From Rubellicoccus peritrichatus (GTDB lineage: Bacteria > Verrucomicrobiota > Verrucomicrobiia > Opitutales > Cerasicoccaceae), in NCBI RefSeq assembly GCF_033100135.1, contig NZ_CP136920.1:3405001-3469000 (forward strand): DNA of 64,000 nt, in the 5' to 3' direction. Shown here piece by piece: positions 27,803 through 37,984 of the stretch (its first letter is position 1; every line of letters begins with the position of its first letter). The notes below the pieces were generated by a model that saw only the letters and a list, made by a program, of their open reading frames with translations, did no database searches and was not told where the DNA came from. The translations under genes were made by a program, and so were the position numbers.

Positions 27803-30397
27803 ATGTCTATTGTAGATAAAATTCTAGGTAAAGAAACCAAGGCCACTTCTGAATTCTCAGAAATGCTTCAAGCATATGTAGCTGATGCTGGAGCCATCAG
27901 TTACAATTGGATCGATGAAAACGAGACAAGAAATTTGGAATCTTATAAAAGTCTTGTAGGCTTAGAGCCAGAGAAACAGTGCTCGCTTATCGTCTTAGTT
28001 GCAAAAATTTTAAGTCGTGAAATCAAGAATACGATCAAAATCGATGATGACTCGTTAAGAGGTATTCCACATGCGAGATTATGTTTATTGCTAACGAATC
28101 TGTTGCGACGAAAACAGTTATTGAATGAGGAGCAATTCATTGAACTTTCAAGGTCGATCTTAAAAATTAGCGAACATACTTATCCAAGGCCTCACACATA
28201 TTTCGCTCCAACAGTGGAACGTTATCTGAAAGAAAATGGTGAGTTCTCAGCTAAACAACGGGAGAAGCTCGAAGAAATATACGACAATTGGTCAATAAGA
28301 GCTGGTGATGCGAGTAAATGGGCAAAGAAACTGGGTGATGTGATTTTTCAGGATGATCGTGTCCTGAAATTATCTATAGAACGTAATGGCGAAGTTTTTG
28401 CTCAGGAATTCCTTAATCGCTACGAAGCTATGGATGAGTCTGCGCAGAATGCTTGGGCTCGTCTGCTCGCACATGCTGCTGATTGCAATTCAGGAAAGCC
28501 AACAAAGAAATGGGAAAAGCGTGCGCTAGAGTTGATCCAAGAAGTTGGCGAAGATCGTTTTCAGGATTGTTTAGTGGAATTGTTACCTCTTGTTGACAAG
28601 CCAGCAACGCAAGAAAGGGTCATTAATTATTCACATGGTTACACTTATGCATATGACCCCATGAGCATTGTGGAACCGCATCTGGACGCACTTAAGGGAC
28701 TCGCTTGGATGACTGGTTTAGTGGATTGCGACAAATTAACGCGGATTATTGGATTTGTCGGTGTAAGTTCCTATAAGAAGATTCCTGGAGTCGGACCACG
28801 CGCAACGCGTCTTGGCAATGCCTGTGTTTGGGCTTTGGGAAATATTGGATCCGAAAGTGCACTTTCACAGCTTGCGATGATGAAGGTCCGTGTGAAGTTT
28901 GGGACTGCGCAGAAGCAGATCGAGAAGGCGCTTCAAAAACTGGCTGACAAGATCGGTGTGTCCACGGATGAGCTTCAGGAAATGAGTGTTCCAAGTTATG
29001 GATTAACGGATATTGGTCGCTTGGAAGAAAAAATGGGTGACTTCACTGCTATATTGGATGTTATCGGACACAAGCCTGTGCTGAGCTTCCTCAAGCCAGA
29101 TGGCAGCCCACAGAAATCGGTTCCAGCCTCGCTCAAAGAGAATTTTGCCGATGATTTGAAGGAAATTAAGGGCAGTGCGAAGGATCTGGAAAAGATGCTT
29201 GTTGCTCAAAAAGAGCGGCTGGATAACCTTTTTCTGCTTCAAAAAAAATGGCCAATTGCGCTTTGGCGTGAACGCTATTTGGATCATCCAGTTGTTGGCA
29301 TCTTAGCACGACGTTTGATTTGGACTTTTAGTGATGCTTCCGGAGTTTCGAAGAATGGAATTTGGTATGAAAATTCACTACAGGGACTAGACGGCGAAAC
29401 CATCGCTATCAAAGACGATACGACTGTTGAGATTTGGCATCCGATTAACAGTCCTACGGATGAAATTGTTCAATGGCGCAATTGGCTTTTCGAACATTTA
29501 GTCCAGCAACCGTTTAAGCAGGCTCATCGTGAGATTTATCTGCTTACAGATGCTGAACGCAACACTGGGACATATTCGAATCGTTTTGCTTCTCATGTAT
29601 TGAAGCAGCATCAATATAATAGTCTTTGCGCTGTTAGAGGTTGGAAAAATCGCTTGCGCATGATGGTTGATGATGAATATCCGCCAACCTATAAGGATTT
29701 GCCTCAATGGGGTTTAAGGGCTGAATACTGGGTGGAAGGCATTGGCGATGATTACTCAGATGAGTATGTTGTTGAATCAGGTGCCTTTCGCTATTTGGCC
29801 ACCGATCAGGTGCGATTTTATCGTGCCGATGCTCAGCAAGTAACCGCACATGCGGGTGGTGGTGGTTACGGTGCTGGTTATCATCAAGAATTGGAGGCAG
29901 CCTTATCACTCGATAGCATTCCAGCTATCGTCCTTAGTGAAATTCTACGAGATGTTGATTTGTTTGTTGGAGTTACCAGTGTCGGTAATGATCCGAATTG
30001 GTCAGATGGTGGTCCTGAAGGGCGACATCAAGACTACTGGCAAAGTTATTCATTTGGTGAGCTTGGTGAGAGCGCTCAACTGCGTAAGCAGATGTTGGAG
30101 TCGCTTTTGCCACGTCTCAAAATCGCCAAGCAATGTAGCCTTGATGGCAAGTTTCTCATAGTTAACGGCACGGTGCGCACTTATAAAATACATTTAGGCA
30201 GTGGAAACATACTCATGGAGCCTAATGATCAATATCTCTGCATTGTTAAAGCACCGACACGCGATAGGAAAAATGACGTCTTTTTACCCTTTGAGGGTGA
30301 TGGCAAGATGGCCATGATACTTTCTAAAGCCTTTCTACTAGCAGCAGATAACAAGATTACAGATCGAACCATTCTTACTCAAATCGGGAATAAATAA
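27803..30397 (+). CDS. DUF4132-family (MolR/YehI-like) protein
   Basis: A soluble protein of 864 residues. The first 480 residues are helical, with HEAT-like stretches (CVWALGNIGSESALSQLAMM). From about 490 it matches the DUF4132 domain known from E. coli MolR and YehI: DHPVVGILARRLIWTFSDAS, VEIWHPINSPTDEIVQW, QQPFKQAHREIYLLTDAE and YSNRFASHVLKQHQYNSLCA. The extreme C-terminus (FLPFEGDGKMAMILSKAFLL) is the tail usually found after DUF4132. The biochemical activity of this family is not established; MolR was named for an effect on molybdate metabolism. It has a good ribosome site (AGGAAA) and forms an operon with the LVGG-ending protein. No E1-, E2- or JAB-like gene is adjacent. Confidence 0.85.
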   Translation: MSIVDKILGKETKATSEFSEMLQAYVADAGAISYNWIDENETRNLESYKSLVGLEPEKQCSLIVLVAKILSREIKNTIKIDDDSLRGIPHARLCLLLTNLLRRKQLLNEEQFIELSRSILKISEHTYPRPHTYFAPTVERYLKENGEFSAKQREKLEEIYDNWSIRAGDASKWAKKLGDVIFQDDRVLKLSIERNGEVFAQEFLNRYEAMDESAQNAWARLLAHAADCNSGKPTKKWEKRALELIQEVGEDRFQDCLVELLPLVDKPATQERVINYSHGYTYAYDPMSIVEPHLDALKGLAWMTGLVDCDKLTRIIGFVGVSSYKKIPGVGPRATRLGNACVWALGNIGSESALSQLAMMKVRVKFGTAQKQIEKALQKLADKIGVSTDELQEMSVPSYGLTDIGRLEEKMGDFTAILDVIGHKPVLSFLKPDGSPQKSVPASLKENFADDLKEIKGSAKDLEKMLVAQKERLDNLFLLQKKWPIALWRERYLDHPVVGILARRLIWTFSDASGVSKNGIWYENSLQGLDGETIAIKDDTTVEIWHPINSPTDEIVQWRNWLFEHLVQQPFKQAHREIYLLTDAERNTGTYSNRFASHVLKQHQYNSLCAVRGWKNRLRMMVDDEYPPTYKDLPQWGLRAEYWVEGIGDDYSDEYVVESGAFRYLATDQVRFYRADAQQVTAHAGGGGYGAGYHQELEAALSLDSIPAIVLSEILRDVDLFVGVTSVGNDPNWSDGGPEGRHQDYWQSYSFGELGESAQLRKQMLESLLPRLKIAKQCSLDGKFLIVNGTVRTYKIHLGSGNILMEPNDQYLCIVKAPTRDRKNDVFLPFEGDGKMAMILSKAFLLAADNKITDRTILTQIGNK

Positions 30398-30582
30398 GTC
30401 CCAAGATCTGATATTCGTTTATTAATCTGCACTCAAACAATTCATATCTATTTGCAAAGCGATTGCCCAAGGGTTGCCCAAAAGTGTTCATTTGATGACA
30501 TTTCTATATCCGGGCTTAGATTTGTTTTCCGAAAGGCTATATTTGTAACCTTTTGAAAATCAGCTATTTTTATTTGTTTTAG

Positions 30583-31017
<435 letters not shown>

Positions 31018-32004
31018 TTAAGCTGTAGTCCCCTGACAGGAGGAGCCTGCGCCGGCAGTGCAGCCGAAACAGTGTTTTCCTGTGGCAATGGCGGAATGCG
31101 ACCAATCATTGATATCTGTGTCCCAAAGATAACGCAACTCAGGGGCATTGCCGGCGGGTATGCCCAGCATTTGATTGAAGTCGCAGTCGTAAACGCGTCC
31201 TAAATGATCAACACTGATGGTGTCGCGGCACATGAGTCCATCGATTGCAGCAGGATTGAAATTGTCGATCAGCAATTGCATGTATTCTGCAAGTTTGCCG
31301 TTTTGCTTTAGGTAACTCTCAAAGCGGGAGATTGGCATGTTGGTGATGGTGTAGAGACGATCAAAATCGATGTCGAAATGCTCTTTCAGTTCTCTTTTGT
31401 AATCGTCTTCAAGCTCTTGTTGCTCGGGAGGTAGCTTGTCGCCGATGGGATTGTAAACTAAGTGCAGTGGTAGATCGGGATCACGTCCGTAGCCGAGTTG
31501 GTTCAGCAACTGAAGTCCTTCGATTGACGCATCAAAAGTGCCTTCTCCACGCTGCGCATTGACATTCTCCGGGCAATAGCATGGCATGGATGCGACAATT
31601 TCAATTTGATGTTTAGCAAGAAACTCGCCGAGATATTCGTAGCCTGATTCCAGTAGGATGGTGAGGTTACAACGATCTATAATGTGACGTGAAGGTGTGA
31701 GCGACTTGAGTCGTTCAATCAAATGTTTAAAACCTGGCACCATTTCGGGTGCGCCACCTGTTAGATCAACCGTGGGAATGTCGGTTTGAGCGAGCCAATC
31801 GACAATGCGATCAATCGTTTCCACAGACATGATTTCTTTACGCCATGGACCGGCGTTTACATGACAGTGTTGACAAGTGAGATTGCAAATACGGCCGATA
31901 TTCAGCTGTAGAATCGTGGGATGCTTGCGCCGTAAGTTGATACCAAGAGCATCAAGTGTTGAGGCAAATGGATCGGTAGCTAATGCTGTCGTAACTGAGG
32001 GCAA
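31018..32004 (-). CDS. arsS: Arsenosugar biosynthesis radical SAM protein ArsS
   Basis: A 328-residue radical SAM enzyme. The iron-sulfur cluster Cys residues are C40, C44 and C47 (ICNLTCQHCHV), followed by VDLTGGAPEM for SAM binding. The C-terminus has the family-specific CFGCTAGAGSSCQG block, with extra Cys for a second cluster or substrate. ArsS installs the 5'-deoxyadenosyl group of SAM on methylated arsenic, the key step to arsenosugars. It lies 33 bp downstream of arsM on the same strand, the usual pairing. It is one of the first genes outside the island. Confidence 0.92.
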   Translation of the reverse strand: MPSVTTALATDPFASTLDALGINLRRKHPTILQLNIGRICNLTCQHCHVNAGPWRKEIMSVETIDRIVDWLAQTDIPTVDLTGGAPEMVPGFKHLIERLKSLTPSRHIIDRCNLTILLESGYEYLGEFLAKHQIEIVASMPCYCPENVNAQRGEGTFDASIEGLQLLNQLGYGRDPDLPLHLVYNPIGDKLPPEQQELEDDYKRELKEHFDIDFDRLYTITNMPISRFESYLKQNGKLAEYMQLLIDNFNPAAIDGLMCRDTISVDHLGRVYDCDFNQMLGIPAGNAPELRYLWDTDINDWSHSAIATGKHCFGCTAGAGSSCQGTTA

Positions 32005-32037
32005 ATCGTTTCTAGATTTGAAGTAATCTTTGAGGAA

Positions 32038-32805
32038 TCAGCAGCAACCGGAATCTCCACAACAGTCTCCAGAGGCTCCCTTGGTCGCCTCTACGGTAAT
32101 GGCATGAAAGTTGATTCCTTCGATAGTCTGCCATGGTGTCTGGTCCAACTTCAGTGTGGCAACATTATCGAAGCCTGCTCCGACAAAGGCCATGAGGAAG
32201 GCTTTACGAGTCATTGCACCTGAAATACAGCCACTCCACAGTTCAGGATCGTCCTGCATTGCTTTAGGCACTTCTCTGTCACTGATGATATCAGAAATAA
32301 CAGCGCGCCCTCCGTTTTTGAGCACTCGATACAGTTCACCGAACAGCTTTTCTTTTTCAGCATTATCGACGAGGTTCAAGACACAATTGGAGACAACAGT
32401 GTCAATAGAGTCATCTTGGATGCCTGCTTTCTTGAGTTCTTGAATCTGTCCCTTTCGGAATTCGACGTTCGCATAGCCAATTTGCTCTGCCACAATGGGA
32501 GCGTTACGATTTGCCACTTCCAGCATTTCATCGGTCATATCAACACCAATAACTTTACCTTTCGGGCCAACGACCTGCGAGGCGATGAAGCAAATTTTCC
32601 CGGTGCCAGAGCCCAGATCGAGAACCGTTTCCCCGGCTTTCAGATGTTGGCTAGGGTCACCGCAACCATAATCTTTTTCAATAACTTCTTCTGGGATTAC
32701 TTCCAGGAATTTGGGGTTATAGTCAACTGGGCAGCAGAGGGCAGCTTCTGGAGCCTCGGCCGCTTTGGCATAGCGTTCACGGGTTGCGGTTTCTGAATCT
32801 GACAT
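32038..32805 (-). CDS. arsM: Arsenite S-adenosylmethionine methyltransferase ArsM
   Basis: A 255-residue cytoplasmic methyltransferase. The SAM motif VLDLGSGTGK lies near 61-70 and GVDMTDEMLEVA near 90. Candidate arsenic-binding Cys residues are in ALCCPVDY near the N-terminus, YGCGDPS, SNCVLNL and SGCISG, and the tail ends DCCGDSGCC. ArsM methylates As(III) stepwise and supplies the substrate for ArsS directly downstream. It serves detoxification and arsenosugar synthesis in marine microbes. No ArsR-type regulator is visible beside the pair. Confidence 0.93.
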   Translation of the reverse strand: MSDSETATRERYAKAAEAPEAALCCPVDYNPKFLEVIPEEVIEKDYGCGDPSQHLKAGETVLDLGSGTGKICFIASQVVGPKGKVIGVDMTDEMLEVANRNAPIVAEQIGYANVEFRKGQIQELKKAGIQDDSIDTVVSNCVLNLVDNAEKEKLFGELYRVLKNGGRAVISDIISDREVPKAMQDDPELWSGCISGAMTRKAFLMAFVGAGFDNVATLKLDQTPWQTIEGINFHAITVEATKGASGDCCGDSGCC

Positions 32806-32851
32806 AATTTTTATGGTCTCTGTAATGCTCCTGATTGCTTTTCTTGATAAC

Positions 32852-33502
32852 TTAGACGCCGCTGATCTCAGGAGCTTTCAAATTTTCTATCTCTTTCATG
32901 ATTCTGGTCGAAGCATTTTGGTAGCGCTCCTTGTCGGCTTTACCAGGATCGTAATCTTTGGGCAGGATAACTGGACCTATTGTCAGGCCAAGGTTTTTTG
33001 AGAGTGCAGGGTATTTGTGCTTTCTGCTCCATATATCAAAGCTCCCAAAAATTCTTACTGGCAGAACTGGAACCTGGGAGCGACAAGCAAGCATACCAAC
33101 GCCACCGCGGACTTCGCCAAGCTTGCCATCCTTGGTGCGCGTTCCTTCCGGAAAGACAAGAATGGCTTCACCGCTCTTGAGAACTCCGAATACTTTCCGG
33201 AATGCTGCGAGATCCGAATCTCCGTCTCGATCAATTGGAATGGAATTCAAGTCACTAATCAGTTTGCCGAAGCGTCCCTTGAAAAGTGTTTTTCTAGCAA
33301 AATAATGCAGTTCGCGAGGGAGGTAACTCCCTGCAATCGGTGGATCCAGGAAACTCGCATGGTTGCACGCGAGGATAAAAGAACCATCTGCTGGAACATT
33401 CTCAATACCAGCGATTTCCGGACGATACAATAAATCGAATATCGTCTGACAGCCATGCCAAACAGCAGCGTAAGTCAGACTGGAGAATTTTGGTGGCTTC
33501 AT
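32852..33502 (-). CDS. plsC: 1-acyl-sn-glycerol-3-phosphate acyltransferase (PlsC family)
   Basis: A 216-residue membrane-associated acyltransferase that makes phosphatidic acid from lysophosphatidic acid. The catalytic NHASFLD block (His48, Asp53) and the phosphate-binding FPEGTRTKDG block near 118 are intact, and GMLACRSQVPVLPVRI follows as usual. Its start overlaps the stop of cmk by 4 bp, so the two are translationally coupled; cmk-plsC neighbours or fusions are common in other bacteria. Length is typical. Confidence 0.92.
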   Translation of the reverse strand: MKPPKFSSLTYAAVWHGCQTIFDLLYRPEIAGIENVPADGSFILACNHASFLDPPIAGSYLPRELHYFARKTLFKGRFGKLISDLNSIPIDRDGDSDLAAFRKVFGVLKSGEAILVFPEGTRTKDGKLGEVRGGVGMLACRSQVPVLPVRIFGSFDIWSRKHKYPALSKNLGLTIGPVILPKDYDPGKADKERYQNASTRIMKEIENLKAPEISGV

Positions 33503-34179
33503 ACTTTGATGCGTTTAGCATCTATGCGACTCCCGATCAAAGCCACGACTTCTTCGAGCGAATTGCTGCCTGTGTCAATGCGCTCGGCATTTTGCGGACA
33601 GGTTAGGGGAGCTGTTTTTCTCGTGGCATCCATTTTGTCACGCTCGGCGACGGCATCTTGTTGACCTTCTGCTGCTCTACGTTTTGCGCGGGTTGCCTCA
33701 TCTGCCTCCAGGAAGAAGAGCAGATCGGCGTCAGGGAAAATGACAGATCCAATATCGCGACCTTCGACAATGAGGCCGTCAAATGCTTTTTGGTGGGCCA
33801 ATTCTCGTTGTGAGCGTTGATAGTCACGCAGGGCTTCTCGAACTGCAGGCACGGCTGCGAATTTTGAGACATTGGCGTTCACCGCATCTGAGCGTAAATC
33901 TTCATCTGCTGGACGGACTCCATCAACCACGATGTGAGCCGAACCGGATTCGATTACGGTATCCAATGCCAGTTTTTGAGTGTAACTTTCAATTGCTTCT
34001 TGAGATTCAGGACTGACACCTGCTGCAATTAAGCCTGCTGCCAGAGCTCGATAGTGTGATCCTGTGTCTACATGCAAAAGCTTGTATATAGCTGCAACTC
34101 GACGTGAAGTTGACGACTTGCCTGTAGCTGCACCTCCATCAATACCAACTGTTAGGAACTTTGTTCTGAAATCACTCAC
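33499..34179 (-). CDS. cmk: Cytidylate kinase
   Basis: A 226-residue nucleoside monophosphate kinase that phosphorylates CMP and dCMP with ATP. The P-loop GIDGGAATGKSS lies at residues 12-23. LLHVDTGSHYRALA, DGLIVEGRDIGSVIFPDADL and LEADEATRAKRR match the CMP-binding, RDIG and lid regions of Cmk. It is the first gene of a two-gene operon with plsC. Confidence 0.94.
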   Translation of the reverse strand: MSDFRTKFLTVGIDGGAATGKSSTSRRVAAIYKLLHVDTGSHYRALAAGLIAAGVSPESQEAIESYTQKLALDTVIESGSAHIVVDGVRPADEDLRSDAVNANVSKFAAVPAVREALRDYQRSQRELAHQKAFDGLIVEGRDIGSVIFPDADLLFFLEADEATRAKRRAAEGQQDAVAERDKMDATRKTAPLTCPQNAERIDTGSNSLEEVVALIGSRIDAKRIKV

Positions 34180-34337
34180 ATCTGCAGCATTTTTAAGCAG
34201 GGAATAAGTCCAAGCTTTTTCTTCGATTTAGTGCTATTGGCGTCTCTTATCGTTTATTTTGAAGTTATATAGTATAGATTTCTGCCATTAAGGCGTTGCA
34301 TTTTTGTGACATAAATGTCATATTTGTGAAACTAATC

Positions 34338-34778
34338 ATGGAGTTGTTAGAATGGCATATCAATCAGAAGCTCGCTGAGAGTCTGAATTGGAAACATCCA
34401 GTCATCAACAATCTCTTCGATCAGGGGCGAAACTGGAAGTTCAACCAAGGCGAACAAGAGGAGTTGCGCTGGTTCTATATAAGAATGATTAAGGAACGTG
34501 AGTCTTTTAAACGCGCTAAGTCGTTTTTAAGCTACATTCCGGAGCTGGCAGTGTTATTGTCATTTGTCCTAGGAGTGGCACTGCTACTTGTTGCTGGTTT
34601 TCCATCATATGGTGAGCTATGGCAGTATCTTGGTATTGTTGGCGGCACTACTATTACATTCGTTCTTGGTGCGCTTTCTTATGCACTTTTTCGCTGTAGA
34701 ATACTGGCGGATCGCGTGCAGGATTTACGTCTTCGTTTACACTACCAAAATCTGGAATTGGAATTACCTACCGATTGA
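34338..34778 (+). CDS. Small membrane protein of unknown function
   Basis: I start at ATG 34338, giving 146 residues. A charged N-terminal half (residues 1-60) precedes two membrane helices (LAVLLSFVLGVALLLVAGF and LGIVGGTTITFVLGALSYAL) and a short charged tail. No family recognised. Its last 15 bp overlap the end of the convergent protoporphyrinogen oxidase gene. Confidence 0.65.
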   Translation: MELLEWHINQKLAESLNWKHPVINNLFDQGRNWKFNQGEQEELRWFYIRMIKERESFKRAKSFLSYIPELAVLLSFVLGVALLLVAGFPSYGELWQYLGIVGGTTITFVLGALSYALFRCRILADRVQDLRLRLHYQNLELELPTD

Positions 34779-36143
34779 GTCGGCGATTTCTATTCCGCAC
34801 TTTCTGCCATTTTCCAGGCATTGTGCAACTGAGATGCCATTTCTATAGTTTCCAATGAAGTGCAGTTCAGAGAACTCTTTTTCCGCCTGAGCGATTGCGT
34901 TGAGATAACGGTCATAACCGAGTGTATATTGCGGAATTGCTTGCGGCCAATAAGTGTGCTTTACGAATTGAGGAGCGCCTGACAGATCAAGCAAATTTTT
35001 CAGATCGTTATGAGCTATCTCAGTTAGGGTTTCCTTTGGCTTTTTTGCTAGATCAGGCTGTCTTGAACCACCAATGAACACTGTAAGGCCCACGTGGCCT
35101 TCGGGGGCTCGATTCTCAAAAAGACTGGATGAAAACAGTGCACCAAGGACTTTTCGTTTTTCCACTTCGGGTATCAAGACTCCGAACCCATCCAATGGAT
35201 GTTTAACTTGTTCCCTACGATAACCTAAATAAAGTGAACTAACTGGAGGGTGTGGTATCTCAGATAGTACTGATAAATCTTTTTTGAGTTGAGCGGGTAG
35301 TGGTAACTTTTCGATCTTAAAGGCAGGTGCGGTGACGATCACATGATCAAAATGATCGTTTTCGTAACCATCTTTATAACTCCAGCTCAGATTCCATTGA
35401 TTACTTTTTTTAATTTCTTTGAGCTCAACTCCTCGGGTAATATTCTCAGAGAGTTTTTTCTCTAATGCAGTTGGAAGCATATGCATTCCATTTTGAAAAG
35501 ACAGCATCCGTGGTTTGAAAGAAGGTGTTCCAGCTTTCTTTGCAGCTCGCTTAGACCTCATCTTAGCAATTGCACCAAGTATCAGTGAACCATGCTCTTT
35601 CTCCAAAGCTGCCATCCGTGGGAAAGCATGCTGAAGTGACAATCGCTTTGGGTCTCCTGCAAAGATACCGCCAACGAATGGATTGATTGCATAATCAAGA
35701 AATTCAGGCCCGACTCGTCTTGATACAAATGCAGCAACAGATTCTTCAACCAGATTGTTAGATTTCCTAACAAAGACATCACCAAGTAGTCGGAGTTTCC
35801 CAGCTGGCGAAAATAGTGGAGTCGTTATTGCGCTCAACGGACTCATTGGTATCGCCTGAGGTTTACCATTGCGCACGATAAAGCGTTTATTACTGGTTGA
35901 GTTTGGTTCCAGAATCGTATCTTCCAGACCAATTTCGACTAGGAAATCAAGAGTTTCCTGCGAATGAACCATCATGGTATTGGGACCGCCTTCGATGAGG
36001 AAACCTTTATCGAGTTGGCTTTGGATTGCTCCGCCAATTCGATCACTCGATTCCAGAATGCGAACCTGCCATCCAGCTTTTTTCAACTCATAGGCTGCAG
36101 TCAGGCCTGAAATCCCAGCACCAATAATAGCTACGGATGGCAT
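34764..36143 (-). CDS. hemG: Protoporphyrinogen oxidase (oxygen-dependent, HemY/HemG type)
   Basis: A 459-residue flavoprotein that oxidises protoporphyrinogen IX to protoporphyrin IX in heme synthesis, at the inner face of the membrane. The FAD motif VAIIGAGISGLTAAYEL lies at 4-20, with ILESSDRIGGAIQS and GFLIEGGPNTMM after it. NPFVGGIFAGDPKRLSLQHAFPRM split over 160-185 is family-specific. The C-terminal block LHFIGNYRNGISVAQCLENG, near 430, is the usual end of the FAD domain. The downstream gene on the opposite strand overlaps its last bases; upstream lies a membrane-anchored unknown only 12 bp away. Confidence 0.92.
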   Translation of the reverse strand: MPSVAIIGAGISGLTAAYELKKAGWQVRILESSDRIGGAIQSQLDKGFLIEGGPNTMMVHSQETLDFLVEIGLEDTILEPNSTSNKRFIVRNGKPQAIPMSPLSAITTPLFSPAGKLRLLGDVFVRKSNNLVEESVAAFVSRRVGPEFLDYAINPFVGGIFAGDPKRLSLQHAFPRMAALEKEHGSLILGAIAKMRSKRAAKKAGTPSFKPRMLSFQNGMHMLPTALEKKLSENITRGVELKEIKKSNQWNLSWSYKDGYENDHFDHVIVTAPAFKIEKLPLPAQLKKDLSVLSEIPHPPVSSLYLGYRREQVKHPLDGFGVLIPEVEKRKVLGALFSSSLFENRAPEGHVGLTVFIGGSRQPDLAKKPKETLTEIAHNDLKNLLDLSGAPQFVKHTYWPQAIPQYTLGYDRYLNAIAQAEKEFSELHFIGNYRNGISVAQCLENGRKCGIEIADSIGR

Positions 36144-36155
36144 GTCGATGTATCG

Positions 36156-36851
36156 TTATTTGCTACCACCTGTCAGCGCCTCTACAAATGCTCTAATTTT
36201 CTCCAGGAAGCTTTCCTCTTCTTCATTAGGGTCGTATTCTATCGCATCATAATGGACGAAAAAGTCATCTTTTGTCATGAAGACTTCAAATGGCGCTAGT
36301 TCTTTTGCAGGAACTTCGATTCCGCGTGGAGTTGAGTAAAAATATGAATTGCTAACTGCGATGTAGTAATCATTTCCGGATTTTTTGCCTTCGCAAACCA
36401 GAACAAATTTATCTGGATAAACTTTTTTTGCGACACCACCGAGATGTGTTGTCTGGCCTTGTAAATGAAACCTATTGCCGTCGACAATTTCTTTGTTCCG
36501 GACAAACAAGCTCTTCTCTTTTTTCATTTTTACATGAGCTGCATCCCCAAAATAATGATTATAGAAGTAATAGCCGCCAGCAATAATTAGTATGAAGAGT
36601 GTGTAGTAGAACACATCTTTAAAAAAAAGTGCTAGTTTGGCTTTGCGTCGCTCACGTTCGTATGCCGACCTTCCTTTAAGCTTTCTTAGAACCCTCTTTT
36701 TTCCAGCAACTTCTCGTTGCGGGACATTCTTGAGTGGGTTCGGTTTATTCTCTGAGCGAAAGTCTTTGTTTTGCGACTTTGCGTTATTGTTTTTATCTGG
36801 CGTGTTTTCTGAACTCATGATGGCGAAATGGCTAAATTTCGTGTCATTCAA
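36156..36851 (-). CDS. Single-pass membrane protein of unknown function
   Basis: A protein of 231 residues, or 220 if it starts at the inner ATG at 36818. A charged, Lys/Asn-rich cytoplasmic part of about 75 residues ends in RSAYERERRKAKLALFF, then one membrane helix (YYTLFILIIAGGYYFY), then an exported domain of about 120 residues (VRNKEIVDGNRFHLQGQ, YPDKFVLVCEG). It overlaps the end of the next upstream gene by 8 bp, and both proteins share the layout of charged tail, one helix and exported domain. No family recognised. Confidence 0.75.
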   Translation of the reverse strand: MNDTKFSHFAIMSSENTPDKNNNAKSQNKDFRSENKPNPLKNVPQREVAGKKRVLRKLKGRSAYERERRKAKLALFFKDVFYYTLFILIIAGGYYFYNHYFGDAAHVKMKKEKSLFVRNKEIVDGNRFHLQGQTTHLGGVAKKVYPDKFVLVCEGKKSGNDYYIAVSNSYFYSTPRGIEVPAKELAPFEVFMTKDDFFVHYDAIEYDPNEEEESFLEKIRAFVEALTGGSK

Positions 36852-37890
36852 CTTTTTTGACGTAAGAAGTCAAATCTGATGGGAAAAAATAAAGATCCTG
36901 GCCTTTTAATGGCAGGTAAATCAAGGTTTTCTGCCTGTCTTCTATCTCGATAATATCGCTCTTATTGATCAAAGTTGTGCTAATCGTATTCGCTTCGACC
37001 CAGGAATTCAGTCTTGGAGACTCCTGTCGAATGAAGGTGCGCCACATTTTCAGTGATTCTTCAGGGCTTGGTCCACCAGGAGACGACTGTTTTTGGGTAC
37101 TTGCTACACTGGTTTTAAGTTGACTTAGATATTGTTCAAATGACTTCATCCAGGCTAGATCAGCGTTGTCTCGGGCTTTGTTGTAGTCGTCCTGTTTTTG
37201 GTATGAGAGGCTGTCTGGAGATCTTGAACTCCTTTCTTCCAGGAGTATTTGCTGCATTTCTCTTATGTCCTGATTAAGAGTCTGCGGGGTTGTGGATTCG
37301 ATTTTATCTCGAAACGTGGCCCATAGGTTGTGACTCATTTCCTGTACATTTGAAGAACCGTATTTTTCTTTTATCTCGCTGGTTCCTATCCGGTAGCGAC
37401 CGGCTTTGGGCCTTGTGAAATAAACTTTTTCTGGAAAATCACGAATGATCGTTGCCCAGCTTCCGGATTGATCGACTGGTCGGGCGTTGCTCGCAGTAAG
37501 AACACTTTGTAGCAAGTCAGCCTGTTGATGAAAAAGATGTGATTCTGCACCAGGAACTTTCTCAACAATAACAATCTGAATATTTCCATCAAGGTGTTGA
37601 GTGATTGGTGTGAAATCAACTGAGAGGACTCCATTGGATGGTTCAATAAATGAGATGCGCTTATCCTCCGGCACAAGCTGGAGATAGACCCAATAAGAAA
37701 GCCCTCCTAATATACATAGAAGGATAAGGTTATAGAGCCATTTGTAAGAGCGAGGGGCTTGGTATGGAACCTTGGCATGATGGGCTGCCTCGCGCCTTTC
37801 AGCGTTCCTTTGTTCAGAATCAGTGCTGGTCTTATTCTGAATGGGTCCTAATGGGTTTTTCTGTGACACGATAGTATTGTTCGTCTTCAT
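36844..37890 (-). CDS. Single-pass membrane protein of unknown function
   Basis: A 348-residue protein with a Gln/Asn/Arg-rich cytoplasmic tail (1-50), one helix (LYNLILLCILGGLSYWVYL, 51-69) and a large exported domain. The exported part includes a helical, Gln/Asp/Ser-rich segment (ISTTLINKSD lies near its end). No catalytic motif or known family is evident. It overlaps the downstream gene by 8 bp, so these two probably act together. Confidence 0.75.
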   Translation of the reverse strand: MKTNNTIVSQKNPLGPIQNKTSTDSEQRNAERREAAHHAKVPYQAPRSYKWLYNLILLCILGGLSYWVYLQLVPEDKRISFIEPSNGVLSVDFTPITQHLDGNIQIVIVEKVPGAESHLFHQQADLLQSVLTASNARPVDQSGSWATIIRDFPEKVYFTRPKAGRYRIGTSEIKEKYGSSNVQEMSHNLWATFRDKIESTTPQTLNQDIREMQQILLEERSSRSPDSLSYQKQDDYNKARDNADLAWMKSFEQYLSQLKTSVASTQKQSSPGGPSPEESLKMWRTFIRQESPRLNSWVEANTISTTLINKSDIIEIEDRQKTLIYLPLKGQDLYFFPSDLTSYVKKVE

Positions 37891-37984
37891 AGCAACTGTC
37901 CCGAGCGCCTATTTCAATGAAAAAGCGTTATTGTTTGGACTATACTCCTTGTCATTTCCTTGGAGTGCTCCTTGAGTGGGAATC

